The notes beneath the pieces are model-generated. The model did no database searches. It was not told the DNA's origin and worked only from the letters and a program-made list of their open reading frames with translations. From the NCBI GenBank assembly GCA_963809245.1, contig CAWEIU010000013.1, positions 1 through 64,000 on the forward strand: a stretch of 64,000 nucleotides of DNA. Direction: 5' to 3'. The stretch comes from Roseiarcus sp963809245. GTDB lineage: Bacteria > Pseudomonadota > Alphaproteobacteria > Rhizobiales > Beijerinckiaceae. This document shows positions 45,291 to 55,085 of the stretch, piece by piece. Position 1 is the first letter of the stretch. Every line of letters starts with the position of its first letter. The position numbers were made by a program, and so were the translations under genes.

Positions 45291-46814
45291 TCAGCGCCGA
45301 TACGGCGCCGGAAAGGCGCGCGTCAAGCCGTAGGCTGGGATGAGAGCGACGTCGATCGCGTCGACGCCGTCGCGGAGCAGCGTCACGATCTGCGGCCGGT
45401 CGAAGCGCTCGAAGTAGGGCCAAAGAGTCGTGAAGGTCTCGTTCAAACGCCGCTCGGGGACGACGATGACGCCATCCTCGCCGACGTAGCGCGAGCCATC
45501 GTTGAGATACGCTATGCCTCGGGGATCGCTGGAGAAGGTGAGAACGGGCTGCTTCGGGCCAAGCGCGAGCCCAATCTTGCCCGCCTCCGTCCATCGCGTC
45601 GTGACGACGAAGGCCGGATGTGCCTGAATGAGCGGCGCCTCGCGGAGCGCGCCCCAATCCAGCATTTCGAGCGTCGGATCGACCGTGCCGTGAGGCAACG
45701 GAAAGAGCCGCGTCGCCCAGCCGGTCGCCGCCTGCGAGACAACGAGGATCGCCAGCAGCCCGGTCAGCGCGGAGAGGCCGACCGTCCACCGCTTCACGCC
45801 GAACCGCTGGGCCCATGGTTCGCAGAGCCACGCGCCGAGCAGGGGAAAGGCGAAGAACCAGCCCGGCATCGGCCAATGCGGCAGGCCGCGCGCCCCCCAG
45901 AGCGGGGTGATCGTGAAGACGACGATCGGCGGCAGCGCGAGACAGGTGAGAAACAGCCGCCGCTCGTCGCGCAAACCGCGCCAGCCGGGAGCAAAGAGTG
46001 CGCCGGCGAGCGGCACGAAGATCCAGGGGCCCAGATACACGAACTGGCCGAAGATCATCTCGACCACTTGCTCGGGGCGCCATTCACCGCCCACAGCGCC
46101 GCGCTTGCCTTGGAAGACGAACGAGACCCAGCCGTGCTGCGCGTTCCAGATGAAAACCGGCGTCACGAGCGCGATGGCGATCAGAGCCGCGACATAGGGG
46201 GCGGGATGGGAAAACCAATGGCGCTGGCGCGGGCTCAGCACGAGAAAGGCGAGCAGACCGAGCGCGAACAGCGCGGCGCTGTACTTGGAAAGCCCAGCGA
46301 GGCCAAGGCACAGGCCGACAACGAGCCAAAGCGCCCATTTGGTCCGGCGCGTCGGCGCGCCGAACATCAGCTCGCCGAGCGCGAGGGCGGCGCCGGCGAG
46401 CGCACACAGCAGGGGCCCGTCCGGCAACACCCATTCGCCCGCCGAGGCGAGAAAGAAAAGGGAGAGATTGAGCGCGATCAGCGCGACGAGACCGGCGCGC
46501 GCGTCGTAGAGGCGGCGCGTCAGCACGAACAGCATCCAACCCGTCGCCGCGAAGAGCGCGACGAAGGGCAAGCGCGTTCCGACGCCCTCGCCGAAAGCGA
46601 GCGCGGCGAAATGCGCGATCCACTGGTGCAGCGGCGGATGATCGAAATAGGAGAGATCGAGCCGGCGCGCGATGACGATCGTATAGGCCTCGTCAAACCC
46701 TTGGCCGAACGTCGTCGCGAGCACGAGACGCGCCAACGTAAAGGCGGCGATGAGCGCAAGCGCGACGCGCGTGTTGATGTCGGCGCGAAGGGCGCCGCGT
46801 TGCGTCGTCGTCAC
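45291..46814 (-). CDS. Glycosyltransferase family 39 (ArnT-like)
   Basis: 507 residues, multi-pass inner-membrane enzyme using polyprenyl-phosphate sugars. Typical GT39 N-terminus: GFDEAYTIVIARRL and LSYFDHPPLHQWIAHF, the first loop with catalytic acidic residues, followed by about ten helices and a C-terminal periplasmic part ending YGLTRAFPAPYRR. Overlaps the hydrolase gene upstream by 4 bases (ATGA) and is followed by the GT2/GtrA gene. Its acceptor could be lipid A, another lipid or a protein. Confidence 0.9.
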   Translation of the reverse strand: MTTTQRGALRADINTRVALALIAAFTLARLVLATTFGQGFDEAYTIVIARRLDLSYFDHPPLHQWIAHFAALAFGEGVGTRLPFVALFAATGWMLFVLTRRLYDARAGLVALIALNLSLFFLASAGEWVLPDGPLLCALAGAALALGELMFGAPTRRTKWALWLVVGLCLGLAGLSKYSAALFALGLLAFLVLSPRQRHWFSHPAPYVAALIAIALVTPVFIWNAQHGWVSFVFQGKRGAVGGEWRPEQVVEMIFGQFVYLGPWIFVPLAGALFAPGWRGLRDERRLFLTCLALPPIVVFTITPLWGARGLPHWPMPGWFFAFPLLGAWLCEPWAQRFGVKRWTVGLSALTGLLAILVVSQAATGWATRLFPLPHGTVDPTLEMLDWGALREAPLIQAHPAFVVTTRWTEAGKIGLALGPKQPVLTFSSDPRGIAYLNDGSRYVGEDGVIVVPERRLNETFTTLWPYFERFDRPQIVTLLRDGVDAIDVALIPAYGLTRAFPAPYRR

Positions 46815-47773
46815 GAAATGGCCCGTACCTTCTCGGCTTCGACGCCGGGAATGAAGGCGTCGAACGCCGCCCAGAACCGGTCGCGGAAGCGATCGCGCTC
46901 GACCAGCAGTTCGTGCGCCGCACCCTCGACGATGACAATCCGGCCCGCGCGCAGCCGCGAAGCGAAGCGCTCGGCGGCCCGCGTATCGGTCACGCGGTCG
47001 GCGCCGGCGGCGATCACCAGAATCGGGGCCAACGTGCGGCGGGGAAAATCCGGATCCTCGAAGGCGCGCATGAGGCGGAACGCAGCGTTCAGCCAGCCGA
47101 CTGTCGGCCAGCCGAGGCCGAGTTCGGGCTCCTGCGCCACCACGGCGGCCATGCGCGCGTAGCGCACTGGGTCGGAGGTCAGCGGATTGCCGTCGAACGG
47201 CGCAGCCGAAACGATCTGCGGGCCGCCGCCCGGCGCGAAGGCGCCCCCGAGGCCGACCGCATCGAGCGCCTCCGCGAAGAAACGTACGAAGCCCGGGCTT
47301 CTCAGCCCGGCGAGGCCAATCATCGGCGAGCTCAAGACGAGGCGCTCAAACGGGCAGCGGCCGGCTCGCGCCGAGGCGAGCAGGATCGCGCCGCCCATGG
47401 AATGGCAAAGCCCGAACCAGGGCCGCGGACAAGAGGGACCGAGCACCTCGCTGACCAGCGCGTCGAGATCGCGCTCGTAGAGGGAGAAATCGTCGATGTG
47501 CCCCTTGCGCGGATTGCTCAACTGGCGCTGCGAGCCGCCCTGCCCGCGCCAATCCATCGCCGCGACCGCGAAGCCGCGGTCCAGCAGGTCCTGGATGGTC
47601 TCGAAATATTTCTCGATGAATTCGGCGCGTCCGCCAAGCAGGGCGACCGTGCCGCGCGTGGCGACCGGGGGCGTCCAGCGCGCGGTGCGAAGTCTCACGC
47701 CATCGATCGCCCGCACGGTGGCGACGATCGCGCCCTCCGGGATCGGATTGGCGGGAGTGGCGACGAGACGCAT
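46811..47773 (-). CDS. Alpha/beta hydrolase, lysophospholipase/monoacylglycerol lipase type
   Basis: 320 residues, serine hydrolase. Nucleophile elbow GLCHSMGG, the MDWRGQGGS motif after strand 4, acid region VIAAGADRVTDTRAAE and the His in EGAAHELLVE, in the order of PldB-like lipases. It starts a probable operon with GT39, GT2/GtrA and the beta-lactamase (gaps of -4, 42 and 34 bases), which may hint at envelope-lipid turnover. Confidence 0.85.
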   Translation of the reverse strand: MRLVATPANPIPEGAIVATVRAIDGVRLRTARWTPPVATRGTVALLGGRAEFIEKYFETIQDLLDRGFAVAAMDWRGQGGSQRQLSNPRKGHIDDFSLYERDLDALVSEVLGPSCPRPWFGLCHSMGGAILLASARAGRCPFERLVLSSPMIGLAGLRSPGFVRFFAEALDAVGLGGAFAPGGGPQIVSAAPFDGNPLTSDPVRYARMAAVVAQEPELGLGWPTVGWLNAAFRLMRAFEDPDFPRRTLAPILVIAAGADRVTDTRAAERFASRLRAGRIVIVEGAAHELLVERDRFRDRFWAAFDAFIPGVEAEKVRAIS

Positions 47774-47847
47774 CGTTCGAACTCACCAAGGGAAGGCGGT
47801 CTTATAGGGCCGAGTCGGTCCGGCGCAAAGATCAGATACGGGGCCGC

Positions 47848-48732
47848 TCATCGCAATACGGTCGCCCGCACCCACCAGGAAGGATAGGCGCGACGAAGGG
47901 CGGCCGCCGCGAGCGCCGCCGCACGGCGATCCTCGTAAAGCGCGAAACAGGTCGCCCCCGAGCCCGACATTCGGGCCAGCCTCGCCCCGGCTGTTCGCTC
48001 CAGCGCCTCCAGCGTCTCGGCGATCGCAGGGGCGATCTTGACCGCGCTCGCCTGCAAATCGTTGCGTCCGTGCTGGAGCGCCGCGATGACGCTCCGCCGG
48101 TCAGGCCGCTCGCCGAGGCCAAACGCCGGCGCCGGCTGGCCGGACTGACCGGGGAAAAGACCGAGCGCCGCGAACACTGCCGGCGTTGCGACCGGAACGC
48201 CGGGGTTAGCGAGCGCGGCAAAGAGCGGCGGCGTCTCGAGCGGCGGGCTCAGGCGTTCGCCGCGCCCCGCCATGACGCAAGCGCGGGCGGCCAGACATAC
48301 CGGCACGTCGGCGCCCACCGCGCGCGCCGCCGACCACAGGCGCTCGTCGTCCGGACGAATTCCGTTCTCATGCGCGAGCGCCCGCAGCGCCGCCGCGGCG
48401 TCCGACGATCCGCCGCCCAGCCCCGCCGCAACCGGCAGGCTCTTTCGAAGGCTGAAACGCCCGAGCGTGATCCCCGGCGCGCGCTCGGCGAGGGCGCGGG
48501 CGGCGCGCAACACGAGATTGTCCTCGTCGGGGCCGGCCTCAGGCGCCGTCGGCCCCTCGACCACCAGCGACAGGCGTTCGCCCGCCTCGAAGCGCAGCCA
48601 GTCGCCGCAGCCTGTAAAGGCGACGACGCTGTCGAGCTCATGCCATCCGTCGGCGCGCCGCGCGAGGACGTGCAGCGTCAGATTGACCTTGGCGGGAGCC
48701 CGCCAAAGCCTTGGCGTCGCCGAGCTGGGCAA
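47848..48732 (-). CDS. ispE: 4-diphosphocytidyl-2-C-methyl-D-erythritol kinase
   Basis: 294 residues, GHMP kinase of the non-mevalonate isoprenoid pathway. APAKVNLTLHV at the N-terminus, the ATP-binding PVAAGLGGGSSDAAAALR and the C-terminal LARMSGSGATCFALYED are diagnostic. Lies 3 bases after the TPR gene stop, so the two are co-transcribed, an arrangement frequent in Rhizobiales. Confidence 0.95.
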   Translation of the reverse strand: MPSSATPRLWRAPAKVNLTLHVLARRADGWHELDSVVAFTGCGDWLRFEAGERLSLVVEGPTAPEAGPDEDNLVLRAARALAERAPGITLGRFSLRKSLPVAAGLGGGSSDAAAALRALAHENGIRPDDERLWSAARAVGADVPVCLAARACVMAGRGERLSPPLETPPLFAALANPGVPVATPAVFAALGLFPGQSGQPAPAFGLGERPDRRSVIAALQHGRNDLQASAVKIAPAIAETLEALERTAGARLARMSGSGATCFALYEDRRAAALAAAALRRAYPSWWVRATVLR

Positions 48733-48735
48733 ATG

Positions 48736-50565
48736 CTAGCCGCCGCTCTTGGAGCCCGGCGTCGCATCCTGCGCCGGCGCGGGAGACGGCGCGGCGGGCT
48801 TGGCCGAGTCGACCGGCGCGGCGGCCGCAGCCGGCGCGTCCTTGGCCGGCTCATCCGCTAGGCCAAACTCGATCTTTTTGAGGATCTTCGGCAGGTCGTC
48901 CGGATCGGGCTCCATATCGCGCGCGTGGTTCCACTGGAAGTGCGCCTCGATCTTGCGGTCCACCCGCCAATAGGCGTCGCCGAGATGGTCGTTGACGACC
49001 GGGTCGCCGGGCTTGAGATCGATCGCCTTTTCGAGCTCCTCCGTCGCCTCGGTGTAATGGCCGAGCTTGTAGTTCGCCCAGCCCAGGCTATCGACGATGT
49101 AGCCGTCGCTCGGGCGCAAATCGACCGCTCGCCGCAGCATCTTGAATGCTTCGTCGAGATTGATGCCCTTATCGACCCAGGAATAGCCGAGATAGTTGAG
49201 CACCAGGGGCTGGTCGGGATAGAGCTCCAGCGCCTTCTTGAAGTCGCCTTCCGCCTTCGGCCACTGCTTCGAGCGCTCGTAGCAGATGCCGCGGAAGTAG
49301 AACAACGTCCAATTGCTGCGATCGGGATTCGGCACGAGGCTGATCGCCTTGTCGTAGGAGGCCGCCGCCTCCTCGAATTTCTTGCCCGAACGCTGCAAGC
49401 TGCCGAGGGCGCTCCACGCTTCGACGTCGGTCGGATGCGCGGCGACGATGTCCTGAAGGCGCTTCATCCCTTCGTCCGCGTGGCCGATCGCCTCCATCTC
49501 CAGCGCGGACTGGATTTCCGCGCTTTCGTGCATCGGCGAGGCGGTCGACACCAGCTCGTAGGCTCGGATCGCCTCGTCGTCGCGCTTGAGGTCTTCGAAG
49601 AGATTGGCGACCGTGACCGCCGCCAGATCGTGATCGGGCCGCAGGTACAGCGCGAGGCGAAGATAGATCATCGCCGCCAGTTCGTCGCCCTGTCGCGTGC
49701 CCGCCCCGCCAAGTCCGTAAAGCGCCTCGGCGACGCCGTCACGCGGGTTGCGCACCACCGCGGCGAGCGGCTTGCCGGCATTGAGATCGGCGAGCGCGCT
49801 GGTGATCAAGGGATGATGGGGAACGACGTGGTCGAAATCGGCATAGACCTTCTTGGCCCCCTCGACGTCGTTGTGGCGCGCCAGAAAGCGCGCATAGGCG
49901 TCGGCCAGACGCAGGGTGTTCTTATCGCCCTCGTAAGCGGCCTTGAGGCGGCGTTGCGCTTCCGGCGCATCACCGAGCAGGTCGGCGATGAGACCGGCGT
50001 GATAGTCGCGGAACACCGTCAGCGCCGGCTCGTGGATGCGGTCGAGCGCCTCGAGCGCATGCCGCAGGTCGTAGGCGCCGGCGTAAGTCCAGGCGCTCAG
50101 CAGCGTCGTCGTCACGTCATGCGCGCGACCCGCGTCGCCGGAGGCCAATTGGGCGCGTGCGGCGCCGTATTGGCCGCTGGCGATCGAACGGACGGCGAGC
50201 GTGAGATGCGCGAGGCTGTTGCCCGGATCGCGCTGGATCAAGCGGTCGGCGAGCGGGAAGCTGTCGCTGACGTCGCCATCGGCGAGCGCGGCCGCGAAGG
50301 CGCGCTCGATGAGATCGGGGTTTCTTGGATCGCCGCGCAGCGCCTCACGAAAATAGACGGCGGCGGCGCCGGTGTCGCGGTCGGAGCCGGCGACGAGCGC
50401 GGAGAGGTAGTTGCCCTCCTGCGTGTCGCCAACCTCGACGGCCGCCGCCGCGGGCTGGGCCGCCTGAGCCGCTCCAATCGCAGCGAAAATCGCGCCGCCA
50501 GCGAGCAGCACGCGCAACAACGGTCCTCGAACTCGGGTCGAAGGCTTGCCTGGCACGTTTGACAT
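48736..50565 (-). CDS. Secreted/periplasmic tetratricopeptide repeat protein
   Basis: 609 residues from ATG 50565, set by a signal peptide (RGPLLRVLLAGGAIFAAIGA-AQA) that directly follows; the frame upstream is not coding. At least eight TPR units are seen, for example WSALGSLQRSGKKFEEAAAS, VLNYLGYSWVDKGINLDEAF and SLGWANYKLGHYTEATEELE. The C-terminus is an Ala/Pro-rich tail. Homologues are found before ispE in other Rhizobiales; probably a scaffold in the envelope. Function not known. Confidence 0.88.
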   Translation of the reverse strand: MSNVPGKPSTRVRGPLLRVLLAGGAIFAAIGAAQAAQPAAAAVEVGDTQEGNYLSALVAGSDRDTGAAAVYFREALRGDPRNPDLIERAFAAALADGDVSDSFPLADRLIQRDPGNSLAHLTLAVRSIASGQYGAARAQLASGDAGRAHDVTTTLLSAWTYAGAYDLRHALEALDRIHEPALTVFRDYHAGLIADLLGDAPEAQRRLKAAYEGDKNTLRLADAYARFLARHNDVEGAKKVYADFDHVVPHHPLITSALADLNAGKPLAAVVRNPRDGVAEALYGLGGAGTRQGDELAAMIYLRLALYLRPDHDLAAVTVANLFEDLKRDDEAIRAYELVSTASPMHESAEIQSALEMEAIGHADEGMKRLQDIVAAHPTDVEAWSALGSLQRSGKKFEEAAASYDKAISLVPNPDRSNWTLFYFRGICYERSKQWPKAEGDFKKALELYPDQPLVLNYLGYSWVDKGINLDEAFKMLRRAVDLRPSDGYIVDSLGWANYKLGHYTEATEELEKAIDLKPGDPVVNDHLGDAYWRVDRKIEAHFQWNHARDMEPDPDDLPKILKKIEFGLADEPAKDAPAAAAAPVDSAKPAAPSPAPAQDATPGSKSGG

Positions 50566-50666
50566 TCCCTGTTTGAGATTTGGCGATCGGCGCGAACGTA
50601 GACGTTCTATCCGAGAAACGATCTCAGGCAAAAGTGGCGCTTTGGCGCCGAGGCCAGGGGAGAGAC

Positions 50667-52343
50667 TCACATATCCGGATAATTCGGCCCCCCGCCACCC
50701 TCCGGCGGCGTCCAATCGATGTTCTGAGCGGGATCTTTGATATCGCATGTTTTGCAGTGGACGCAATTCTGCGCGTTGATCACGAAACGCGGATCGGACC
50801 GCTTGGCTTCGTCGGCGTAGACGACCTCGTAGACGCCCGCCGGACAATAGAGGCGCGCCGGCTCGCCGTATCGGGGCAGGTTGTCGCGGATCGGAATCGA
50901 GGGATCGCGCAGGCGCAGATGAACGGGCTGGTTTTCCTCGTGATTGGTATTGGAGAGGAATACCGACGAGGCCTTGTCGAACGAAATGCGCCCGTCCGGC
51001 TTCGGATAAACGATCGGCTTGACTTCAGCGAGCGGCTTCAGCGTCGCGTTGTCCGGCTTGCCGTGCTTCAAAGTGCCGAACAGCGAACCGCCGAACAGTT
51101 CGTTGGTCCACATGTCGAAGCCGCCACAGGCGACGCCGACGGCGAGCCCGAGCCTCGACCACAGAGGCTTGACGTTGCGCACCTTGAAGAGGTCGCGCCC
51201 GATGTCCGAGGCGCGCCAGGAGCCCTCGTAGGCGGAGAGCTCGTCGCCGCGCCGGCCGGCGGCGAGCGCCTCATGCGCGTTCTCCGCCGCCAGCATCCCC
51301 GACAGGATCGCGTTGTGCGAGCCCTTGATGCGGGCGAAATTGACGAAGCCCGCCGCGCAACCGATCAGCGCGCCGCCGGGGAAGACGAGCTTCGGCACCG
51401 ACTGCCAGCCGCCGGAGGAAATTGCCCGTGCGCCATAGGCGAGACGCTTGCCGCCCTCGAAAGTGTCGCGGATCAGCGGATGCGTCTTGAAGCGCTGGAA
51501 CTCGTCGAACGGCGACAAGGTCGGGTTCTGGTAGTTGAGATGGACGACGAAGCCGACCGACACCAGGTTTTCGTCGTAGTGGTAGAGGAACGAGCCGCCG
51601 CTCGTTCCGCCGCCGAGCGGCCAGCCGAAGCTATGCTGCACCAGCCCTTCGCGGAACTTCGACGGCTGGACGTGCCAGAGCTCCTTGAGACCGATCCCGT
51701 ATTTCTGCGGGTCGCGGCCGGCGTCGAGCTGGTAGCGCGCGATGATCTGCTTGCTGAGCGAGCCGCGCGCGCCCTCGCCGAGCAGCGTATATTTGCCGCG
51801 CAGCTCCATGCCGCGGGTGAAGTTCGCAGTCCGCTCGCCGTCGCGGCTGATTCCCATGTCGCCCGTGGCGACGCCGACGACTTCGCCGTTCTCGCCGTAG
51901 AGAACCTCGGCCGCGGCGAAGCCCGGATAGATCTCGACCCCCAGCGCCTCGGCGTGCGCGGCGAGCCAGCGCGTGACGGCGCCGAGCGAGCCGATGAAAT
52001 TCCCGTGATTACTCATCAGGCGCGGCATCGGCCAATTCGGCAGCTTCATGCCGCCCGACGGCCCGAGAAAATAAAAATGGTCGGCGGCGACTTGCGTCTT
52101 GAGCGGCCGCTCGGCGTCCTCGCGCCAATCCGGCAGCAGCCGGTCGAGACCGATCGGGTCGATCACCGCGCCGGAGAGGATATGGGCGCCGACGACGGAG
52201 CCCTTCTCGACGACGACAACCGAAATCTCCGGATCGAGCTGCTTCAGCCGGATCGCCGCCGCAAGGCCCGCCGGCCCCGCCCCGACGACGACCACGTCAT
52301 ATTCCATCGCCTCCCGAGGGGGCAGCTCGCTCTCACTGGCCAT
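50667..52343 (-). CDS. Electron transfer flavoprotein-ubiquinone oxidoreductase
   Basis: 558 residues from ATG 52343. Passes electrons from ETF to ubiquinone in the inner membrane, linking acyl-CoA and N-methyl-amino-acid oxidation to respiration. N-terminal FAD motif VVVGAGPAGLAAAIRLKQ, central GPSGGMKLPNWPMP and the C-terminal 4Fe-4S ligands in CPAGVYEV and NCVHCKTCDIKDPAQNIDW are those of ETF-QO. No ETF subunit genes are in the window. Divergent from the uracil-DNA glycosylase gene. Confidence 0.96.
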   Translation of the reverse strand: MASESELPPREAMEYDVVVVGAGPAGLAAAIRLKQLDPEISVVVVEKGSVVGAHILSGAVIDPIGLDRLLPDWREDAERPLKTQVAADHFYFLGPSGGMKLPNWPMPRLMSNHGNFIGSLGAVTRWLAAHAEALGVEIYPGFAAAEVLYGENGEVVGVATGDMGISRDGERTANFTRGMELRGKYTLLGEGARGSLSKQIIARYQLDAGRDPQKYGIGLKELWHVQPSKFREGLVQHSFGWPLGGGTSGGSFLYHYDENLVSVGFVVHLNYQNPTLSPFDEFQRFKTHPLIRDTFEGGKRLAYGARAISSGGWQSVPKLVFPGGALIGCAAGFVNFARIKGSHNAILSGMLAAENAHEALAAGRRGDELSAYEGSWRASDIGRDLFKVRNVKPLWSRLGLAVGVACGGFDMWTNELFGGSLFGTLKHGKPDNATLKPLAEVKPIVYPKPDGRISFDKASSVFLSNTNHEENQPVHLRLRDPSIPIRDNLPRYGEPARLYCPAGVYEVVYADEAKRSDPRFVINAQNCVHCKTCDIKDPAQNIDWTPPEGGGGPNYPDM

Positions 52344-52503
52344 TCTTGTTCTCGTTCCGCAACAACGGGCAACAAGATTGACGCGTTGCAAAAAAACGCA
52401 AGCGCTAATTGCAGGAAATCCAGCGGGAAAGTCGCGGCTGCTTCGTCGCTTCGTCGCTTCGCCCGGGCGTGGTAGAGTTGAGGCCCCCTCTCCCGTTCCC
52501 GCC

Positions 52504-53379
<876 letters not shown>

Positions 53380-53381
53380 CA

Positions 53382-53412
53382 CCCCTCTCCCGCAGGCGGG
53401 AGAGGGGCTTTT
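53382..53412 (+). terminator. Intrinsic terminator after the uracil-DNA glycosylase gene
   Basis: A perfect 12-bp stem CCCCTCTCCCGC/GCGGGAGAGGGG with a 2-base centre (53382-53407), followed by CTTTT, 2 bases after the gene's stop codon. It also belongs to palindrome family B. Confidence 0.75.
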
Positions 53413-53426
53413 GCGGCGCCGCTTAT

Positions 53427-53503
53427 CCCCTTCTCCCGCTTGCGGGAGCGGACGAATGCTCCGTATTCGCCTGGAGAAGGTGGCGCGAAGCGCCGGATGA
53501 GGG
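53427..53503. repeat. Palindromic intergenic repeat, family B
   Basis: CCCCTTCTCCCGCTTGCGGG then GCGGACGAATGCTCCGTATT and CGCCTGGAGAAGG with the tail GCGCGAAGCGCCGGATGAGG. Nearly the same series is found after glyS (21957-22028). Lies between the convergent glycosylase and propeller genes. Confidence 0.7.
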
Positions 53504-53558
53504 CCCTCCGATTCCCCTGCCTCGGCTCTCGTCGCTTAGACCCGACGCAGCGCGGTCC

Positions 53559-54869
53559 CTACCGCATGTTGCCGGTGTGGCCTAGGGAATAGCGGCCGGG
53601 CTGGGGCCAGACGGTCAGGCCGTGCGGCATGCCTCCGACGGGAATCGTCTTCACCGAGCCGTCTTCGGTGTTGAAGGCGTAGACGACGCCATCGTAGCGG
53701 CCGGAGAGCCACAGCCATTTGCCGTCGGCGCTCACATTGCCCATGTCCGGGCTGCCGCCGCCGGGCACCGTCCAGGTCGCGATGACCTTGCGAGTGGCGA
53801 AATCGAGCACCGAAACGCTGCCCTGGCCGTCCTTGACGCCGCCGAGATTATGCGTCCCGCGATTGGAGACGTAGAGCAGCTTGCCGTCGCGGCTCGGATA
53901 GAGGCCGTGCGCGCCGACGCCGGTCGGGATGAAGCCGGTCTCCTTGAAGCTGTCGCCGTCGACGACGACGAGCCCGTCCTTCAGCATGTCGGCGACGAAA
54001 TAGGCCGAGCCGTCGGGGGCGACGCGAATGTCCTGCGGGATGTGGCCCGGCGACAATTGCAGCATGCCGGCGAGCTTGTGATGGACGAGGTCGATCTTGG
54101 CGAGCTGATCGTCGTACTCGCAGGTGAAGATCGCATAGGAGCCGTCGAGCGCGAAGTCGGCGTGGTTGATGCCCGCGCACTTTGGCGCGGTGATGTAGCC
54201 TTGCAACGCCATGGTGTGCGGATCGCGGAACTCGAGGCGCCGCATCGCCTCGGCGACGACGATCGCCGAGCGGCCGTCCGGCGTGAAATACATGTTGTAG
54301 GCGTCGGGCACGTCGATCGTCTTGACGACCTTGCCCGTCTTCGGGTCGATCGCCGCCACCGACGCGTGGCCGCCGCGGTAGCTCATGTCGCCGGAGACCC
54401 AGAGCGTCTGCAGGTCCCAAGAGGGCACGATATGCTGCGGGCTCGGAATCGCCTTGTAGCTGTCGACGACCTTGAAGGTCTCGGGGTCGATGACGTCGAC
54501 CTTGCCCGTGATGAGATTCGGCGCATAGACGCGCGACAGCGCGCCCGCGGTCGCCGGGCTGAACCGGCCGGCCGCCGTCTCCGAATAGACGTTCTTGGGA
54601 TCGGGCAGCGCCGGCATCGTCAAATTGGCGGGCGGCAGGCCCGAAAAGTCCGAGCGGCCGAGGTCGTAGGAGGCGCGCTGAATGAAGTCCTGGGGCGTCT
54701 GGCCGACCTCGACGAGGTTGCGGCACAGCGCCGAGCATTGCTCGCCCTCGACGCAATAGGTCGGGATCGTCAGCGACTGGGCGCTGCCGATGAGGGAGTC
54801 CGAACCGATGAACGCCGCGAGCGTCGCCACCGCGGCGCCCGTCAGAAAACGCGACAACATGGGCTTCAT
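53559..54869 (-). CDS. Secreted YncE-like beta-propeller protein
   Basis: 436 residues from ATG 54869. A signal peptide (RFLTGAAVATLAAFIGSDS) is followed by a short Cys-rich segment, YCVEGEQCSALCRNL. Then comes a beta-propeller of 40-residue YVTN-type blades: GKVDVIDPETFKVVDSYKA, ASVAAIDPKTGKVVKTI, GSVSVLDFATRKVIATW. The three N-terminal cysteines could anchor a cofactor or form disulfides; they do not make a CxxCH haem site. Related propellers occur near PQQ-dehydrogenase genes, and the next gene is a PQQ-type dehydrogenase. Role unknown. Confidence 0.8.
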   Translation of the reverse strand: MKPMLSRFLTGAAVATLAAFIGSDSLIGSAQSLTIPTYCVEGEQCSALCRNLVEVGQTPQDFIQRASYDLGRSDFSGLPPANLTMPALPDPKNVYSETAAGRFSPATAGALSRVYAPNLITGKVDVIDPETFKVVDSYKAIPSPQHIVPSWDLQTLWVSGDMSYRGGHASVAAIDPKTGKVVKTIDVPDAYNMYFTPDGRSAIVVAEAMRRLEFRDPHTMALQGYITAPKCAGINHADFALDGSYAIFTCEYDDQLAKIDLVHHKLAGMLQLSPGHIPQDIRVAPDGSAYFVADMLKDGLVVVDGDSFKETGFIPTGVGAHGLYPSRDGKLLYVSNRGTHNLGGVKDGQGSVSVLDFATRKVIATWTVPGGGSPDMGNVSADGKWLWLSGRYDGVVYAFNTEDGSVKTIPVGGMPHGLTVWPQPGRYSLGHTGNMR

Positions 54870-55085
54870 TTCAATCTGCGGCGCCGCTGCCCGGCGCCGG
54901 TCGTTCCAACTCGGAGCATGGCGCAGGGGGAATGACCAGGGGATGAACAAACCCGCAAACTCGCGAATTTAGACGTAAATCTTAGGGCGAGGCAGGGGCG
55001 AAACTCTGGCGGCTTGAGCGCGGCAAGAGCGCGCGGCGAAAAAGCGGCCGCCTGTTTTCCCTAAAGCGTGCGGCAATTGAGGAAT

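Noticed and set aside
48925..52475. 545- and 631-residue plus-strand frames opposite the TPR and ETF-QO genes
   Set aside because: Both are antisense shadows; the minus-strand proteins have signal peptide, TPR units and 4Fe-4S ligands.
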